Shown here in pieces: positions 7,758 through 15,848 of a stretch of 64,000 nucleotides of DNA. Position 1 is the stretch's first letter; each line of letters opens with the position of its first letter. The stretch is from RUG572 sp964386385 (GTDB lineage: Bacteria; Verrucomicrobiota; Kiritimatiellia; RFP12; UBA1067). The stretch spans positions 248,001 to 312,000 of the forward strand of contig CAYLRN010000001.1 in assembly GCA_964386385.1 (NCBI GenBank), in the 5' to 3' direction. A program made the position numbers and the translations under genes. A model generated the notes under the pieces. It saw only the letters and a program-made list of their open reading frames with translations, did no database searches and was not told the DNA's origin.

Positions 7758-10700
7758 CTAGCGGAACGTCAGGACCGTGCCCTGTCCGTGGCGGGTTGAG
7801 ACGCGGCCGGAGACGATCCAGTCCGCCGCGGCGGACGTGTAGAACCCGCCCGTCTGCTCCACGCCGTCCACGTAGACGCTCCTGAAGCGCGTGGAGGTAG
7901 TGGCGTTCGCCTTGATGCGGCCGCCGTTGGCGATGCGGAGCTCGGCGTCCGGGCCGGGCGTCGCCGCCGCAAGGTCGAGAATCGCGCCGTCCACGGTGAC
8001 GACGCCGTCCATGCCCGTCCAGGCTCCGGCCGCCAGCGTCGCGGGCGCGTCCGTCGCGACGACGCGCAGGTCCGCGCCGTTCAGCGCCACCGCGTCCGCC
8101 AGTTTGAAGACGGTGTTCGTCTCGGCAACGAGGCATATTGGCGCCTCGTCCGCCGTGACTGCCAGGCTCTTGAGATAGCGCGCGTCGTCCCATTCGTCCG
8201 CGTAGCCGTCAAGCCGGTCGATGCGGACGTCGAGGATGTCGGGACGGGTGTGGCATCCGCCGCCGCCCGTGCCGAATCCGAACCAGGCCTCGTCGCCGCC
8301 GACCATCTTCCCTATGTCGACTCCCGTGAACGTGTGGGAGACGGACTTCTCGCCCTGGACGAAATCGAGCGCAAGCGTCTGCGCCGCGCCGTCGTACGTC
8401 GCCGCGACCCGCGTGTCCGTACCCTTGTAGAAGACAATCGGCTCCGGCCCGAACGAGCGGTTCGCGTCCTGATAGGAGCTCCCGTACCCGGTCCCGCACC
8501 ACTGGACGCGGTTGGTGTAGTTCTTGTTGTAGCGATAGTTGTAGTTCATCACGGCGAACAGGTTCTTGATGCCCACAAGCCCGGAGTCTCCGAAGCAGTT
8601 GCCGATCGCGTTCACGCCCCGCGGGTCGTTGTGGAAGGCGAAGCCCCAGCCGTCCGCCGTGTCGTAGTCGTTCGGCATGACGATGCGGAAGGAAAGCCGC
8701 CACCTACCGGTGGCGCGGACGCGCCGCGTGAGGAACGCGGTCTCCTTGTTGTTCCCCGTGAGAGTGCCGATCTTGATACCGTCGCCGAGGGAGCTGTAGC
8801 CGTTCATGTCCGTCGAGAAATGCCAGTCGCCCTTCGTTCCGCCGGACACCGATTCAAGCGCCTCCTTGCGGAGCGTCAGGCCGCCGGCGGCGAGCGTGAG
8901 GTCGACGTTCGCCGCGTTCGTGGAGACGAGGCCGAGCGCGCCGGTGCCGTCCTTCACGAGCGCCCCCGCGCCGTCGTAGCGGTCGAACGCCAGATACGCG
9001 GGACGGTTCGCCGCCTGCGCCGACGGCCCCTTCGCGTCCACTGTCAGCGTCGCGCCGGACGCGAAGGAAAGCGAGTCCATCGCGAAGCCGGGCCGCGTGG
9101 GCGAATGGTAGACCTCCGCCTTCGCGAACGGGCCGCCCGCGACGAGCGCGCCGCCCGTGGCGAGGGATTTCGGGACGACCGCGTCGTCGCCGTAGGAGAC
9201 GCGGACGTTCATGATGGAGTGCTGGCATGGGTTGCCGCTGTCAGTGCTGGCCGTGAAGCCGAAGATGGCGGCATCCGCGCCGACGGCCTCGCGCAGGTCA
9301 ACGGCGTACGAGTTCTCCGTGTCGAACTGCCTGGGGTCGTCCGGATCGGAGCGGTAGCGGACGGTCATGACGCGCTCCGCCGCGTCGTAGGCGACTTCGC
9401 ACCAGGCCGGACGCTCGAACGAGACGTTCATCTCGCCCGTGGCACCGCCGGCAATCACGTCCGCGCGCGTGAACGCCTTCGCGCTCGTCTCGTCCCAGAC
9501 GGCGTTGCGCCCGAACATCGTCTTCGGCTCGTGGACGCCGAAGTACACGCCCACCGAGTTGCGGACGCCCACGAGATTTCCCGAGGCCGCGTAGCCGGCC
9601 GCCGTGGCCGACGCTCCGCTCGCTTCGCGCCCTTCCGGCGCGTTGTGGACGACAAACGCCAGCGCATAGGCCATCGGCCAGTTGAGATTCGGCGCGAAGT
9701 AGTTGAACGCCACCTTGAAGCTCTTCGTGACGTCGAGAGAGCGCGGCGACCAAGCGGCGCCGGAGGCGTTTGTGGCGAATGCGAAGCCCTTGCCGTCGCC
9801 CTTGACAAACGAGGCGGAGACGTTCACCCAGTCGGTAAGCTGGAGAATGCCGTCGGGACGCGCCTTCGCCTCGTTGAGGAGAGACCAGGCCGCGAAGTCG
9901 CCCGCCGCGTGCGGACGGAACCGGACGGTGTTGCCGCCCGCCGCCGTCACCGCCACGCCGTCCAGCGCCCGCGCAGGGCCGACTGAAAGCGTCGCCCCCT
10001 CCGCAAGCGACACCGCGCCGTCCACGCGGTTGGAGTCGGTGTTGACGTGCGCGCCGAGGCGCAGAGCGCCCTCCTCCACCGCAATCGGGAGGCGGACGCG
10101 GGAGACGCCGAACGTCCCCGAACCGGTCTTCTTCAGCGACGCCCCTTCCGCCGCGGCGACGGGAAGCGGGTCGAGCCAGGAGTTGAGCGGAGTCCGGACG
10201 GTCAGTCCCTTCGCGCCCACCTTGAACGTCGAATCTCCAAGGCCGGTGAACCAGTCGCTCATCATGGACGGACGCATCGGCTCAAGCGTGGCGTCATCCA
10301 CGTAGACGCTGCCGCCGTGCGCCGTCGGCGTCGAGCCAATCGTGGAGAAGTAGATGCTGCGGTCGAACTGGAGGGTCGATCCGCCGGTGACGTTGAGCCA
10401 GCCGTAGGGGAACACTGAAAGGCCAATCGTAGCTAACGTGGAGTTGTCCACCACGTCCACGATGCCCGTGATGCTCGCTGTTTTCGACGCACCGCCGCCG
10501 CGGGGGATTTCGAATCCGCCCGACTGCCCGCCGATCCACTTGCGCACGTCGAGGTTGTGCGTGTGGGCGAAGCGCGTGCCGTTCGTCAGGACGATATGGT
10601 TGAACGAGGCGCTTTCGCCGAAGTAGATCGCCCCCGTGTTCGTGAGGACCGAATTGTCCGCCTGCAGCAGCGCGTCCGCAAGGTACTTCGGCTCGCCGTT

Positions 10701-11414
10701 CGAGTATGTGAACATCATGCTGCCGAACGTCACGACGGCGTCGCGCACGGCAATCGTGCTCTTCAGGCGGTTCGTAGTCGTCCCGGACCCGCGCGCCCAT
10801 GCCGTCGCGCCCAGCGAGGCGCGTCCGCCGTTTATCTCCAGCGTGGAATCGTGCGCCGCGCCGAGACTGCCGACGTAGACGCCGCCGAAGCGCACGTCCT
10901 GGTTCGCGCCGCCGTCGAAGACGGACCTGCCCTCGAAGACCGTGTACGCGGCGCAGGTCGCCTGCGTGAGGACGCCGGAGTCGTTCCACGCCGGATAGTT
11001 CTTCCAGTTGTTGGCCACGCCAGTGTTCCTGTCCGCCACCGTCATCGCGTCAGGGCCGGGATAGACGTGGCGGATCGTGCCGGGACCGGCCTTGAAGACG
11101 CCGGCGCCGGTGCCGGCGACCTTGCCCGACAGCGTGACAGTGGCGTTGGAATCGGCAATGTCGAACGTCACCACCTTGTGGTCGGCGTCGGCGGCGTCAA
11201 GCGTGACCGTGCCCGCGAACGTCGCGTCGCCGCCCGTGTACGCGAACGCGCCTGGCTTGAAGACGAGCGCGTCGTAGGCGTCGAACCACGCCGCCGAATC
11301 GGCGGCCTGAATCCCGGCGCCGACGTACGTCTCCGCGCCGGCGCAGACCGCGCCGCAAAGGACCGCGCACAGCAGCCCCGTTTTCAATGCCGTCCGTTCA
11401 AGCATGCCCGTCAT
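7758..11414 (-). CDS. Giant exported protein surf2 with two L-type-lectin-like domains
   Basis: 1218 residues. The signal peptide (LKTGLLCAVLCGAVCAGA) is followed by about 500 residues of beta-helix-like sequence resembling autotransporter passenger strands. Two ConA/L-type-lectin-like domains follow, at about 545-750 (YALAFVVHNAPEG) and 860-1080 (DGWGFAFHNDPRG with GLVGIKNLFAVMNYNY). Such folds bind carbohydrate, so glycan adhesion is a fair inference. The protein ends GQGTVLTFR, the common surf tail; no barrel or anchor is present. GGAGG lies before the ATG at 11414; an upstream in-frame ATG at 11438 is less likely. A promoter of the A-tract family precedes it. Confidence 0.75.
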   Translation of the reverse strand: MTGMLERTALKTGLLCAVLCGAVCAGAETYVGAGIQAADSAAWFDAYDALVFKPGAFAYTGGDATFAGTVTLDAADADHKVVTFDIADSNATVTLSGKVAGTGAGVFKAGPGTIRHVYPGPDAMTVADRNTGVANNWKNYPAWNDSGVLTQATCAAYTVFEGRSVFDGGANQDVRFGGVYVGSLGAAHDSTLEINGGRASLGATAWARGSGTTTNRLKSTIAVRDAVVTFGSMMFTYSNGEPKYLADALLQADNSVLTNTGAIYFGESASFNHIVLTNGTRFAHTHNLDVRKWIGGQSGGFEIPRGGGASKTASITGIVDVVDNSTLATIGLSVFPYGWLNVTGGSTLQFDRSIYFSTIGSTPTAHGGSVYVDDATLEPMRPSMMSDWFTGLGDSTFKVGAKGLTVRTPLNSWLDPLPVAAAEGASLKKTGSGTFGVSRVRLPIAVEEGALRLGAHVNTDSNRVDGAVSLAEGATLSVGPARALDGVAVTAAGGNTVRFRPHAAGDFAAWSLLNEAKARPDGILQLTDWVNVSASFVKGDGKGFAFATNASGAAWSPRSLDVTKSFKVAFNYFAPNLNWPMAYALAFVVHNAPEGREASGASATAAGYAASGNLVGVRNSVGVYFGVHEPKTMFGRNAVWDETSAKAFTRADVIAGGATGEMNVSFERPAWCEVAYDAAERVMTVRYRSDPDDPRQFDTENSYAVDLREAVGADAAIFGFTASTDSGNPCQHSIMNVRVSYGDDAVVPKSLATGGALVAGGPFAKAEVYHSPTRPGFAMDSLSFASGATLTVDAKGPSAQAANRPAYLAFDRYDGAGALVKDGTGALGLVSTNAANVDLTLAAGGLTLRKEALESVSGGTKGDWHFSTDMNGYSSLGDGIKIGTLTGNNKETAFLTRRVRATGRWRLSFRIVMPNDYDTADGWGFAFHNDPRGVNAIGNCFGDSGLVGIKNLFAVMNYNYRYNKNYTNRVQWCGTGYGSSYQDANRSFGPEPIVFYKGTDTRVAATYDGAAQTLALDFVQGEKSVSHTFTGVDIGKMVGGDEAWFGFGTGGGGCHTRPDILDVRIDRLDGYADEWDDARYLKSLAVTADEAPICLVAETNTVFKLADAVALNGADLRVVATDAPATLAAGAWTGMDGVVTVDGAILDLAAATPGPDAELRIANGGRIKANATTSTRFRSVYVDGVEQTGGFYTSAAADWIVSGRVSTRHGQGTVLTFR

Positions 11415-11452
11415 GAAGCCTCCATAGGTAAAATGCAATGTAAACGGCCAAT

Positions 11453-11482
11453 ATTTTAACCTATTTTTTTTTCTCCGGTCAA
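11453..11482 (-). promoter_or_regulatory. A-tract promoter of surf2
   Basis: Minus strand: -35 TTGACC (11477-11482), an 18-nt spacer with A9 (11464-11472), and -10 TAAAAT (11453-11458). The predicted leader is about 33 nt. Confidence 0.7.
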
Positions 11483-11742
11483 TAGGGAAAAAATGGAATC
11501 AAAAAGGGAAAAGGAGGGAGACGGGGGAAGGAGAAAAGAGGGGGAGAACAAGGCCTGATGCAAAACTCTGATGGCCAAGGCATCCCATTGGCGGAAAACG
11601 GCGCTCTCCATGGCCTTTGCGAGGTTGAAGAAGCGTTTCCCAAGGCCTTTGCCGGGCGAAAGCGGCATTCTCGCAGCCCTTGCATGGCGAAAGCGGCGGT
11701 CTTTGCGGGAGCGACGCGCCCATGGGAAAGCGCATCCGGCAG

Positions 11743-11763
11743 GGCGGGGCGTCCCGCCCCGCC
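11743..11763. repeat. GC-rich hairpin GGCGGGGC/GCCCCGCC
   Basis: Perfect 8-bp stem around the loop GTCCC, within the surf2-surf3 spacer. Confidence 0.5.
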
Positions 11764-11790
11764 GCTGCGGGAGTTCGCTTTCGTTTCGCA

Positions 11791-11869
11791 CCGGGAGGGA
11801 CGCGCTCCTGCGCGTCCGCCACCGCATCTTACCTCCCGCTTCGGTCGCGCAGGAGCGCGACCCTCCCGG
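11791..11869. repeat. Inverted pair of the dispersed palindromic repeat (copies 2 and 3)
   Basis: Copy 2 (11793-11820) is identical over 28 bases to 7694-7721. Copy 3 (11843-11869) is its reverse complement with three mismatches over 27 bases. Each copy also folds by itself (GGTCGCGC-AGGA-GCGCGACC in copy 3). The pair could form a large cruciform, a BIME-like arrangement. Confidence 0.7.
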
Positions 11870-11970
11870 CTACCGTGGTTTTCAGCGTCCCGCGAAGCGG
11901 GTTTCAGCGTGTTCAATGGCAAATTCAGGCGTGGAGGCGGACGAGGACGTCCGCCCTCCCTGCGGCGGCG

Positions 11971-12090
11971 TGGCACTTGACATTCAACCGCCGAACTTCC
12001 GCGTCGGCGCGACGAGACGTCGCGCCCTACCGAAATTCAACCACTTGCCAACTTAACCACTTAACTACTTGCCCACTTGACCACTTAACC
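11971..12090. repeat. Dispersed 120-bp element with hairpin and octamer tract, copy A
   Basis: Related along its length to 15719-15848. It contains the hairpin GGCGCGACG-AGA-CGTCGCGCC (12006-12026), then CCCTACCGAA, then about seven 8-bp units of consensus CTTRMCCA (12036-12090). Both copies sit immediately 3' of a minus-strand gene (here surf3). Confidence 0.7.
12006..12026 (-). terminator. Hairpin downstream of surf3
   Basis: Perfect 9-bp stem with a 3-nt loop inside the 120-bp element, about 75 nt after the surf3 stop. Its stem is identical to that at 15755-15775. There is no U-tract, so termination is only possible. Confidence 0.4.
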
Positions 12091-12099
12091 TCCAGAAGG

Positions 12100-15000
12100 T
12101 CAGCGCAGGATCAGCATCGTGCCGCGCGGGCGGATGAAGAACGCGCCGGGGCCGGAAAGGACGCTGGAGAGTTCGGGGCAGTCGGCCGCCGAGACGACGC
12201 CCACGCGGCCGCGGCCGCCGATCGCCAGGCGGCGAATCTCGTTCGTCCCCTCGAAGTCCAGGGACAGACGCGCATCGGAGGCGAGGTCGATTTCAAGGTC
12301 CGCCGGGAGTTCCAACGGCGCTTCCGTTTCGATGCGGTAGAGCTGCACGGCGTCGACGAGCGTCGTGCGGTCGACCGTAGCCGAATCAGCCCCGCCCCAG
12401 ACGACCTGTCCCTTCAGCCCCACGTCGTAGACCCCGGCTTCCGAAACATGCGCGAGAAAGGCGTACTCGTTGAAGTTCGTGAGCGCGATCGCATCCGTGC
12501 GACCGAGCCAGTTCGTGACGCCGTCCTTCGCCATGTAGAACGCCATGGGGTTGCGACCATAGGGAAGGTTCGCGTTCGGGTCGTTGGACTGCCAGCGCGA
12601 GACCAGGTTCGCGGAGAGACGGTAGAGGCCGGCGGACGGAATCGAAACGGACTGGAAAACAGTGTCGTCGTTCACTATGCGAACGCAGTTTGCCCCCTCG
12701 ATGGCGTCCATCCCGAAGTACGTCGTGAAAAAGCTGCCGGCATATGACAGGTAGGCAGAGCCGTCCACCTTGTCGGGCTTGGGCGTCTTGACGAACGTCC
12801 ATGCGTCCTTCGTCTCGAATCCGCCGTTGCGGACGAGATTGCCGTCCGTCGGCCAGACGGCGGCAAGGACGAGGTTGTCGACGATTCCATGTCCGTTCTT
12901 CTCCTTCTCCTCGCCCACGCCGCCGGTGAGGGTCAGCGTGACGGGCGTGCCGCCGTCCACGGTGAACGCGACAGGCCAGTCGCATGGCAGGAGCGCATGA
13001 GACCTGTTCGTGACAACGCCAAGCGGGACGTCCACTTCGCCGATGCGCGCGTTCGCCGCAATCGAGTAGCTCTTCGCGCTGTTTGCACTGACGCACCACA
13101 GCGAGAAGTCGGCGCGGAAGCGCCATGTGCCCGCCGGCGGCGTGAACGTGGTGGAGAGGGTTGCGCCGGCGCCGGCCATGCAGAACTGCGTCTTGCTGTC
13201 CGGACGGTTCCACGGCTTGTTGAAGTGCCTGTAGCTGTCGACCCCGTTCGGCGAAAAGGTCGACGCCGAGTTGTAGGTGTCATACTCTGACGGCGTCGTC
13301 TGCTGGCCGACCGTGAAGCCCGGCACGCGGTTGGTATTGTCCAGGACAAAGCCGTTGTAGAACGCAGCGTCGCGCTTCTCGAAGTCGCCGTTGGGAATCG
13401 CCCATTCGGGACGCTCCTGGCAGCGCGTCAGGCGGAAGTCGTCGAACTGCGTGCAGCGGTCGTTGTCCGTACCGTTGGACTTCAGCCACAGCTGGTGCGT
13501 CCCGGCGGAGAGGCGCACCGGCCCCAGCGAATAGGACAGCCAGGCGCTCGTCCCCGCCGTCGTGAAGCCGCCGAAGGAGACGAGCGAATCGGCGTCGCGG
13601 CCGATCTGGACGTCCAGCTGGTCGCCCGAATATCCGCCATTGCGCGGGGCGGCGCGGAACGTCAGCTCGTAGAAGCCGTCCGCCGGCACGACGACCTCGC
13701 ACCACGCGGAGGCGAGGTTCTTGACGACGAGGACGCCGGTCGGATTGTCCTGGAACTTCATGTTCCAGCCGCCGCCCGGCTCGCCAAGGCGCTGGTCGAA
13801 GAAGAAGACCGCGCTGTCGTTCTTACCGGGGTTCTTCGGCGGCACGATTGCGTGCCAGCCGTTCGCCTCCTGCCCGTCGGCGATGTAGGAGTAGGGATGC
13901 GAGTGCGAGGTGGCGGGGTACGTCTCGAAGTCCGCGTCAGGGATTTCCGCAGTCTCCACCGGAGTGGCGGCGACCATGCGCGAGGCGCGTTCGGGCGAGG
14001 CGAGGCGAAGTCCGCCGGCCTTGACGGAGATCTTCGACACGCCGGAGGGAATCGAGTCGAGCGTGACGGTTCCGCCCCCCTCCTTCACGAGGCGCGTTTT
14101 GTCCGTCCCCGCGACGGGCGGCGACAGGACGGCGCCGGCGCGGGTCTGCTCGCAGACGAACGTGTCGCCCGCCGCGCAGACGAGCGGAAGGCCGTAGCCA
14201 AGATGGAGCGTCCCTTCGCGCACCTCCACGCGGGCGGAGGAATTGCGCGGCTCGAAGGCCGGGCGGACCGTCATCGCGCCGTCGCCCGTCTTGCGGAGGA
14301 CGCCGTCGCCCGTCATCGTGAACGACACCCCCGCGTCCGCCACCTCCACGACCGTGTTCGCCGCAAGTCGCACGGCCGTCGCCGGACGCCGTTCGGGCGG
14401 CGCCGCGCCGCGCCACTTCCGGTTGAGCCAGTCGGACACCGCAAGCCGCTCTGCGCCCGTCAGGCCGTTCGTGAAGAGCAGCATCTCGAAGACGTACTCG
14501 CCCCCGGCCCTGTCGCCACCGCCCGTCCAGGCGGTTGTGCCGAGGACCGCGTTGACCTTCTTCCCCTCCGCCGTCGCCGCCATGTTCGTGCCGGCAGTAG
14601 TCTTGAGCTGCATGTCGCGGTCGTTGAAGAAGCACATCGCGCCAAGGTCGCCTCCAAGCGCCTCGACCTCGACCACGTGGACGCTCTTCACGTCGTACTC
14701 GCGGGCGAACGGGTTTATCTGCTCGCCGTTCAGGTACGTACGGGAGGCATGGAGAGGCGCGTTCTCCCCCAGATGGCACACCCAGATGTTCGAGTTGCCC
14801 GCGCGCTGGAAGTAGGGGTCGTTGCCGGGCCGCTGCCCCAGCACGTCGCCACGCGAAGTGTCGCCGCCATGGACGACGAAGGCATGGCGGACGCCATTCA
14901 CGTTCGCCTGCGTCCCGTCGGGCTTCACCCAGTTCATGAAGCAGCCGCTGCCGTACCCGCGGAACCAGACGCCCGGCTTCTCCTGGTAGAACTTCGCCGT

Positions 15001-15492
15001 CGGAAACGCCGTGAGCCAGTCGTTCGTGAACGCGACGGCGCGCGGGTACAGGTAGGGGTTCGCCTCGTCGCCCGTACCCGTTTCGCGTACGTCCAGCCAG
15101 GACTCGACCTCGTCGTCCTCGCCGTCGACCCGCGACTGGAGATGGGTCTGCGACTCTAGCCAGAAAGCGGCGCGGTTCATGACGTCCGCCGGCTGCGTCC
15201 AGACGACGGATGAATCGGAAGCCGTCAGCGCCAGCGTTCCCTCGCGGACGTCGATTTCCACGGGGGCGTTCTCCGTGAACGCGCCGTCGGACAGCTCAAG
15301 GCGGCCGGCGCCAGTCTTCTCCAGCGTCGCGCGCGGCGAAAGGCGCACCGCGTCCGCCTGCACGGCGGCAGCATCCACCGCGAACACATGGCGTTCGCCG
15401 GTCCCGACGACAATCTCGTCCGCCACAAGACCTGCTGCCGCAACGCCCGCTGCCGCGCACAGCGCGCCGACCACGATTCGAGTACCGCTCAT
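12100..15492 (-). CDS. Giant exported protein surf3, beta-sandwich rich
   Basis: 1130 residues. The signal peptide (GTRIVVGALCAAAGVAAAGL) is followed by a ConA/LamG-like segment at about residues 90-360, including LFTNGLTGAERLAVSDWLNR, typical of laminin-G-like proteins of this group. Several jelly-roll, CBM-like segments follow (for example ADGFYELTFRAAP and GTHQLWLKSNGTDNDR). The protein ends RPRGTMLILR, the surf tail. The start at 15492 has AAGGAGA upstream; the longer frame to 15564 runs into the promoter -10 and is rejected. Substrate and partners are unknown, but carbohydrate binding at the cell surface is the simplest reading. Confidence 0.72.
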   Translation of the reverse strand: MSGTRIVVGALCAAAGVAAAGLVADEIVVGTGERHVFAVDAAAVQADAVRLSPRATLEKTGAGRLELSDGAFTENAPVEIDVREGTLALTASDSSVVWTQPADVMNRAAFWLESQTHLQSRVDGEDDEVESWLDVRETGTGDEANPYLYPRAVAFTNDWLTAFPTAKFYQEKPGVWFRGYGSGCFMNWVKPDGTQANVNGVRHAFVVHGGDTSRGDVLGQRPGNDPYFQRAGNSNIWVCHLGENAPLHASRTYLNGEQINPFAREYDVKSVHVVEVEALGGDLGAMCFFNDRDMQLKTTAGTNMAATAEGKKVNAVLGTTAWTGGGDRAGGEYVFEMLLFTNGLTGAERLAVSDWLNRKWRGAAPPERRPATAVRLAANTVVEVADAGVSFTMTGDGVLRKTGDGAMTVRPAFEPRNSSARVEVREGTLHLGYGLPLVCAAGDTFVCEQTRAGAVLSPPVAGTDKTRLVKEGGGTVTLDSIPSGVSKISVKAGGLRLASPERASRMVAATPVETAEIPDADFETYPATSHSHPYSYIADGQEANGWHAIVPPKNPGKNDSAVFFFDQRLGEPGGGWNMKFQDNPTGVLVVKNLASAWCEVVVPADGFYELTFRAAPRNGGYSGDQLDVQIGRDADSLVSFGGFTTAGTSAWLSYSLGPVRLSAGTHQLWLKSNGTDNDRCTQFDDFRLTRCQERPEWAIPNGDFEKRDAAFYNGFVLDNTNRVPGFTVGQQTTPSEYDTYNSASTFSPNGVDSYRHFNKPWNRPDSKTQFCMAGAGATLSTTFTPPAGTWRFRADFSLWCVSANSAKSYSIAANARIGEVDVPLGVVTNRSHALLPCDWPVAFTVDGGTPVTLTLTGGVGEEKEKNGHGIVDNLVLAAVWPTDGNLVRNGGFETKDAWTFVKTPKPDKVDGSAYLSYAGSFFTTYFGMDAIEGANCVRIVNDDTVFQSVSIPSAGLYRLSANLVSRWQSNDPNANLPYGRNPMAFYMAKDGVTNWLGRTDAIALTNFNEYAFLAHVSEAGVYDVGLKGQVVWGGADSATVDRTTLVDAVQLYRIETEAPLELPADLEIDLASDARLSLDFEGTNEIRRLAIGGRGRVGVVSAADCPELSSVLSGPGAFFIRPRGTMLILR

Positions 15493-15563
15493 TCGCCGTC
15501 TCCTTGCCTTGATTTGCCTGAAAAGCCATGGCCTGCCTGAAAAGCCATTCAAAAACAAGGTCA

Positions 15564-15591
15564 ATTATATCTGTTTTTTTTTTCCAGTCAA
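15564..15591 (-). promoter_or_regulatory. A-tract promoter of surf3
   Basis: Minus strand: -35 TTGACT (15586-15591), a 16-nt spacer containing A10 (15574-15583), and a perfect -10 TATAAT (15564-15569). The predicted leader is about 66 nt. Confidence 0.7.
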
Positions 15592-15718
15592 TCGCGAAGA
15601 GATGGGAAAATGAGACCTGTTCTGATACGGGGCATGCGCCCTCCCGCAGGGATTGGGCGGCAAGGCGGGCAAGCGATTAAGCGGGCAAGCTGCAGATGGG
15701 CGGGCGGCGACTACGGCA
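15592..15718. other. Rest of the surf3-SGNH spacer
   Basis: Between the surf3 promoter and repeat copy B. It contains degenerate GCAAG/TTAAG-type units around 15660-15690 similar to the octamer tract. No gene is seen. Confidence 0.5.
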
Positions 15719-15848
15719 TGGCATTTGGCATTCGACCACCGGATTTTCCGCAGCGGCGCGACGAGACGTCGCGCCCTACCGAATCAGCCGCGCATCGGCA
15801 GCTCAACCACCTTGCCCACTTGACCGCTTAACCACTTAATCACTTAAG
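15719..15848. repeat. Dispersed 120-130-bp element with hairpin and octamer tract, copy B
   Basis: Counterpart of 11971-12090. The hairpin GGCGCGACG/CGTCGCGCC is at 15755-15775 and the octamer tract at 15802-15848. The tract overlaps the end of the SGNH hydrolase gene and supplies its stop codon (15836-15838). Confidence 0.7.
15755..15775 (-). terminator. Hairpin downstream of the SGNH hydrolase gene
   Basis: Perfect 9-bp stem with AGA loop, 60 nt past the SGNH stop codon and shared with 12006-12026. It is not followed by a U-tract. Confidence 0.4.

Larger units (their letters stand above)
11415..12099. other. 685-bp repeat-rich intergenic region
   Basis: No convincing gene. From left to right it holds the surf2 promoter; a segment (11559-11580) matching the ends of the 79-bp array at 45304; a 21-bp GC palindrome; two inverted copies of the 28-bp dispersed repeat; and a 120-bp element with a hairpin and an octamer repeat next to the surf3 stop. 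Short open frames here are Arg/Pro-rich and occur on both strands, as expected of GC-rich noncoding DNA. Confidence 0.75.

Noticed and set aside
11483..12099. Protein-coding gene in the 685-bp spacer
   Set aside because: Candidate frames on both strands overlap, are Arg/Pro/Ala-rich and follow the repeats; none shows a start signal or known motif.
15493..15564. Upstream start of surf3 at 15564
   Set aside because: The ATG at 15564 lies inside the -10 TATAAT. The same reasoning removed upstream starts for surf4 (37564) and surf5 (45228).
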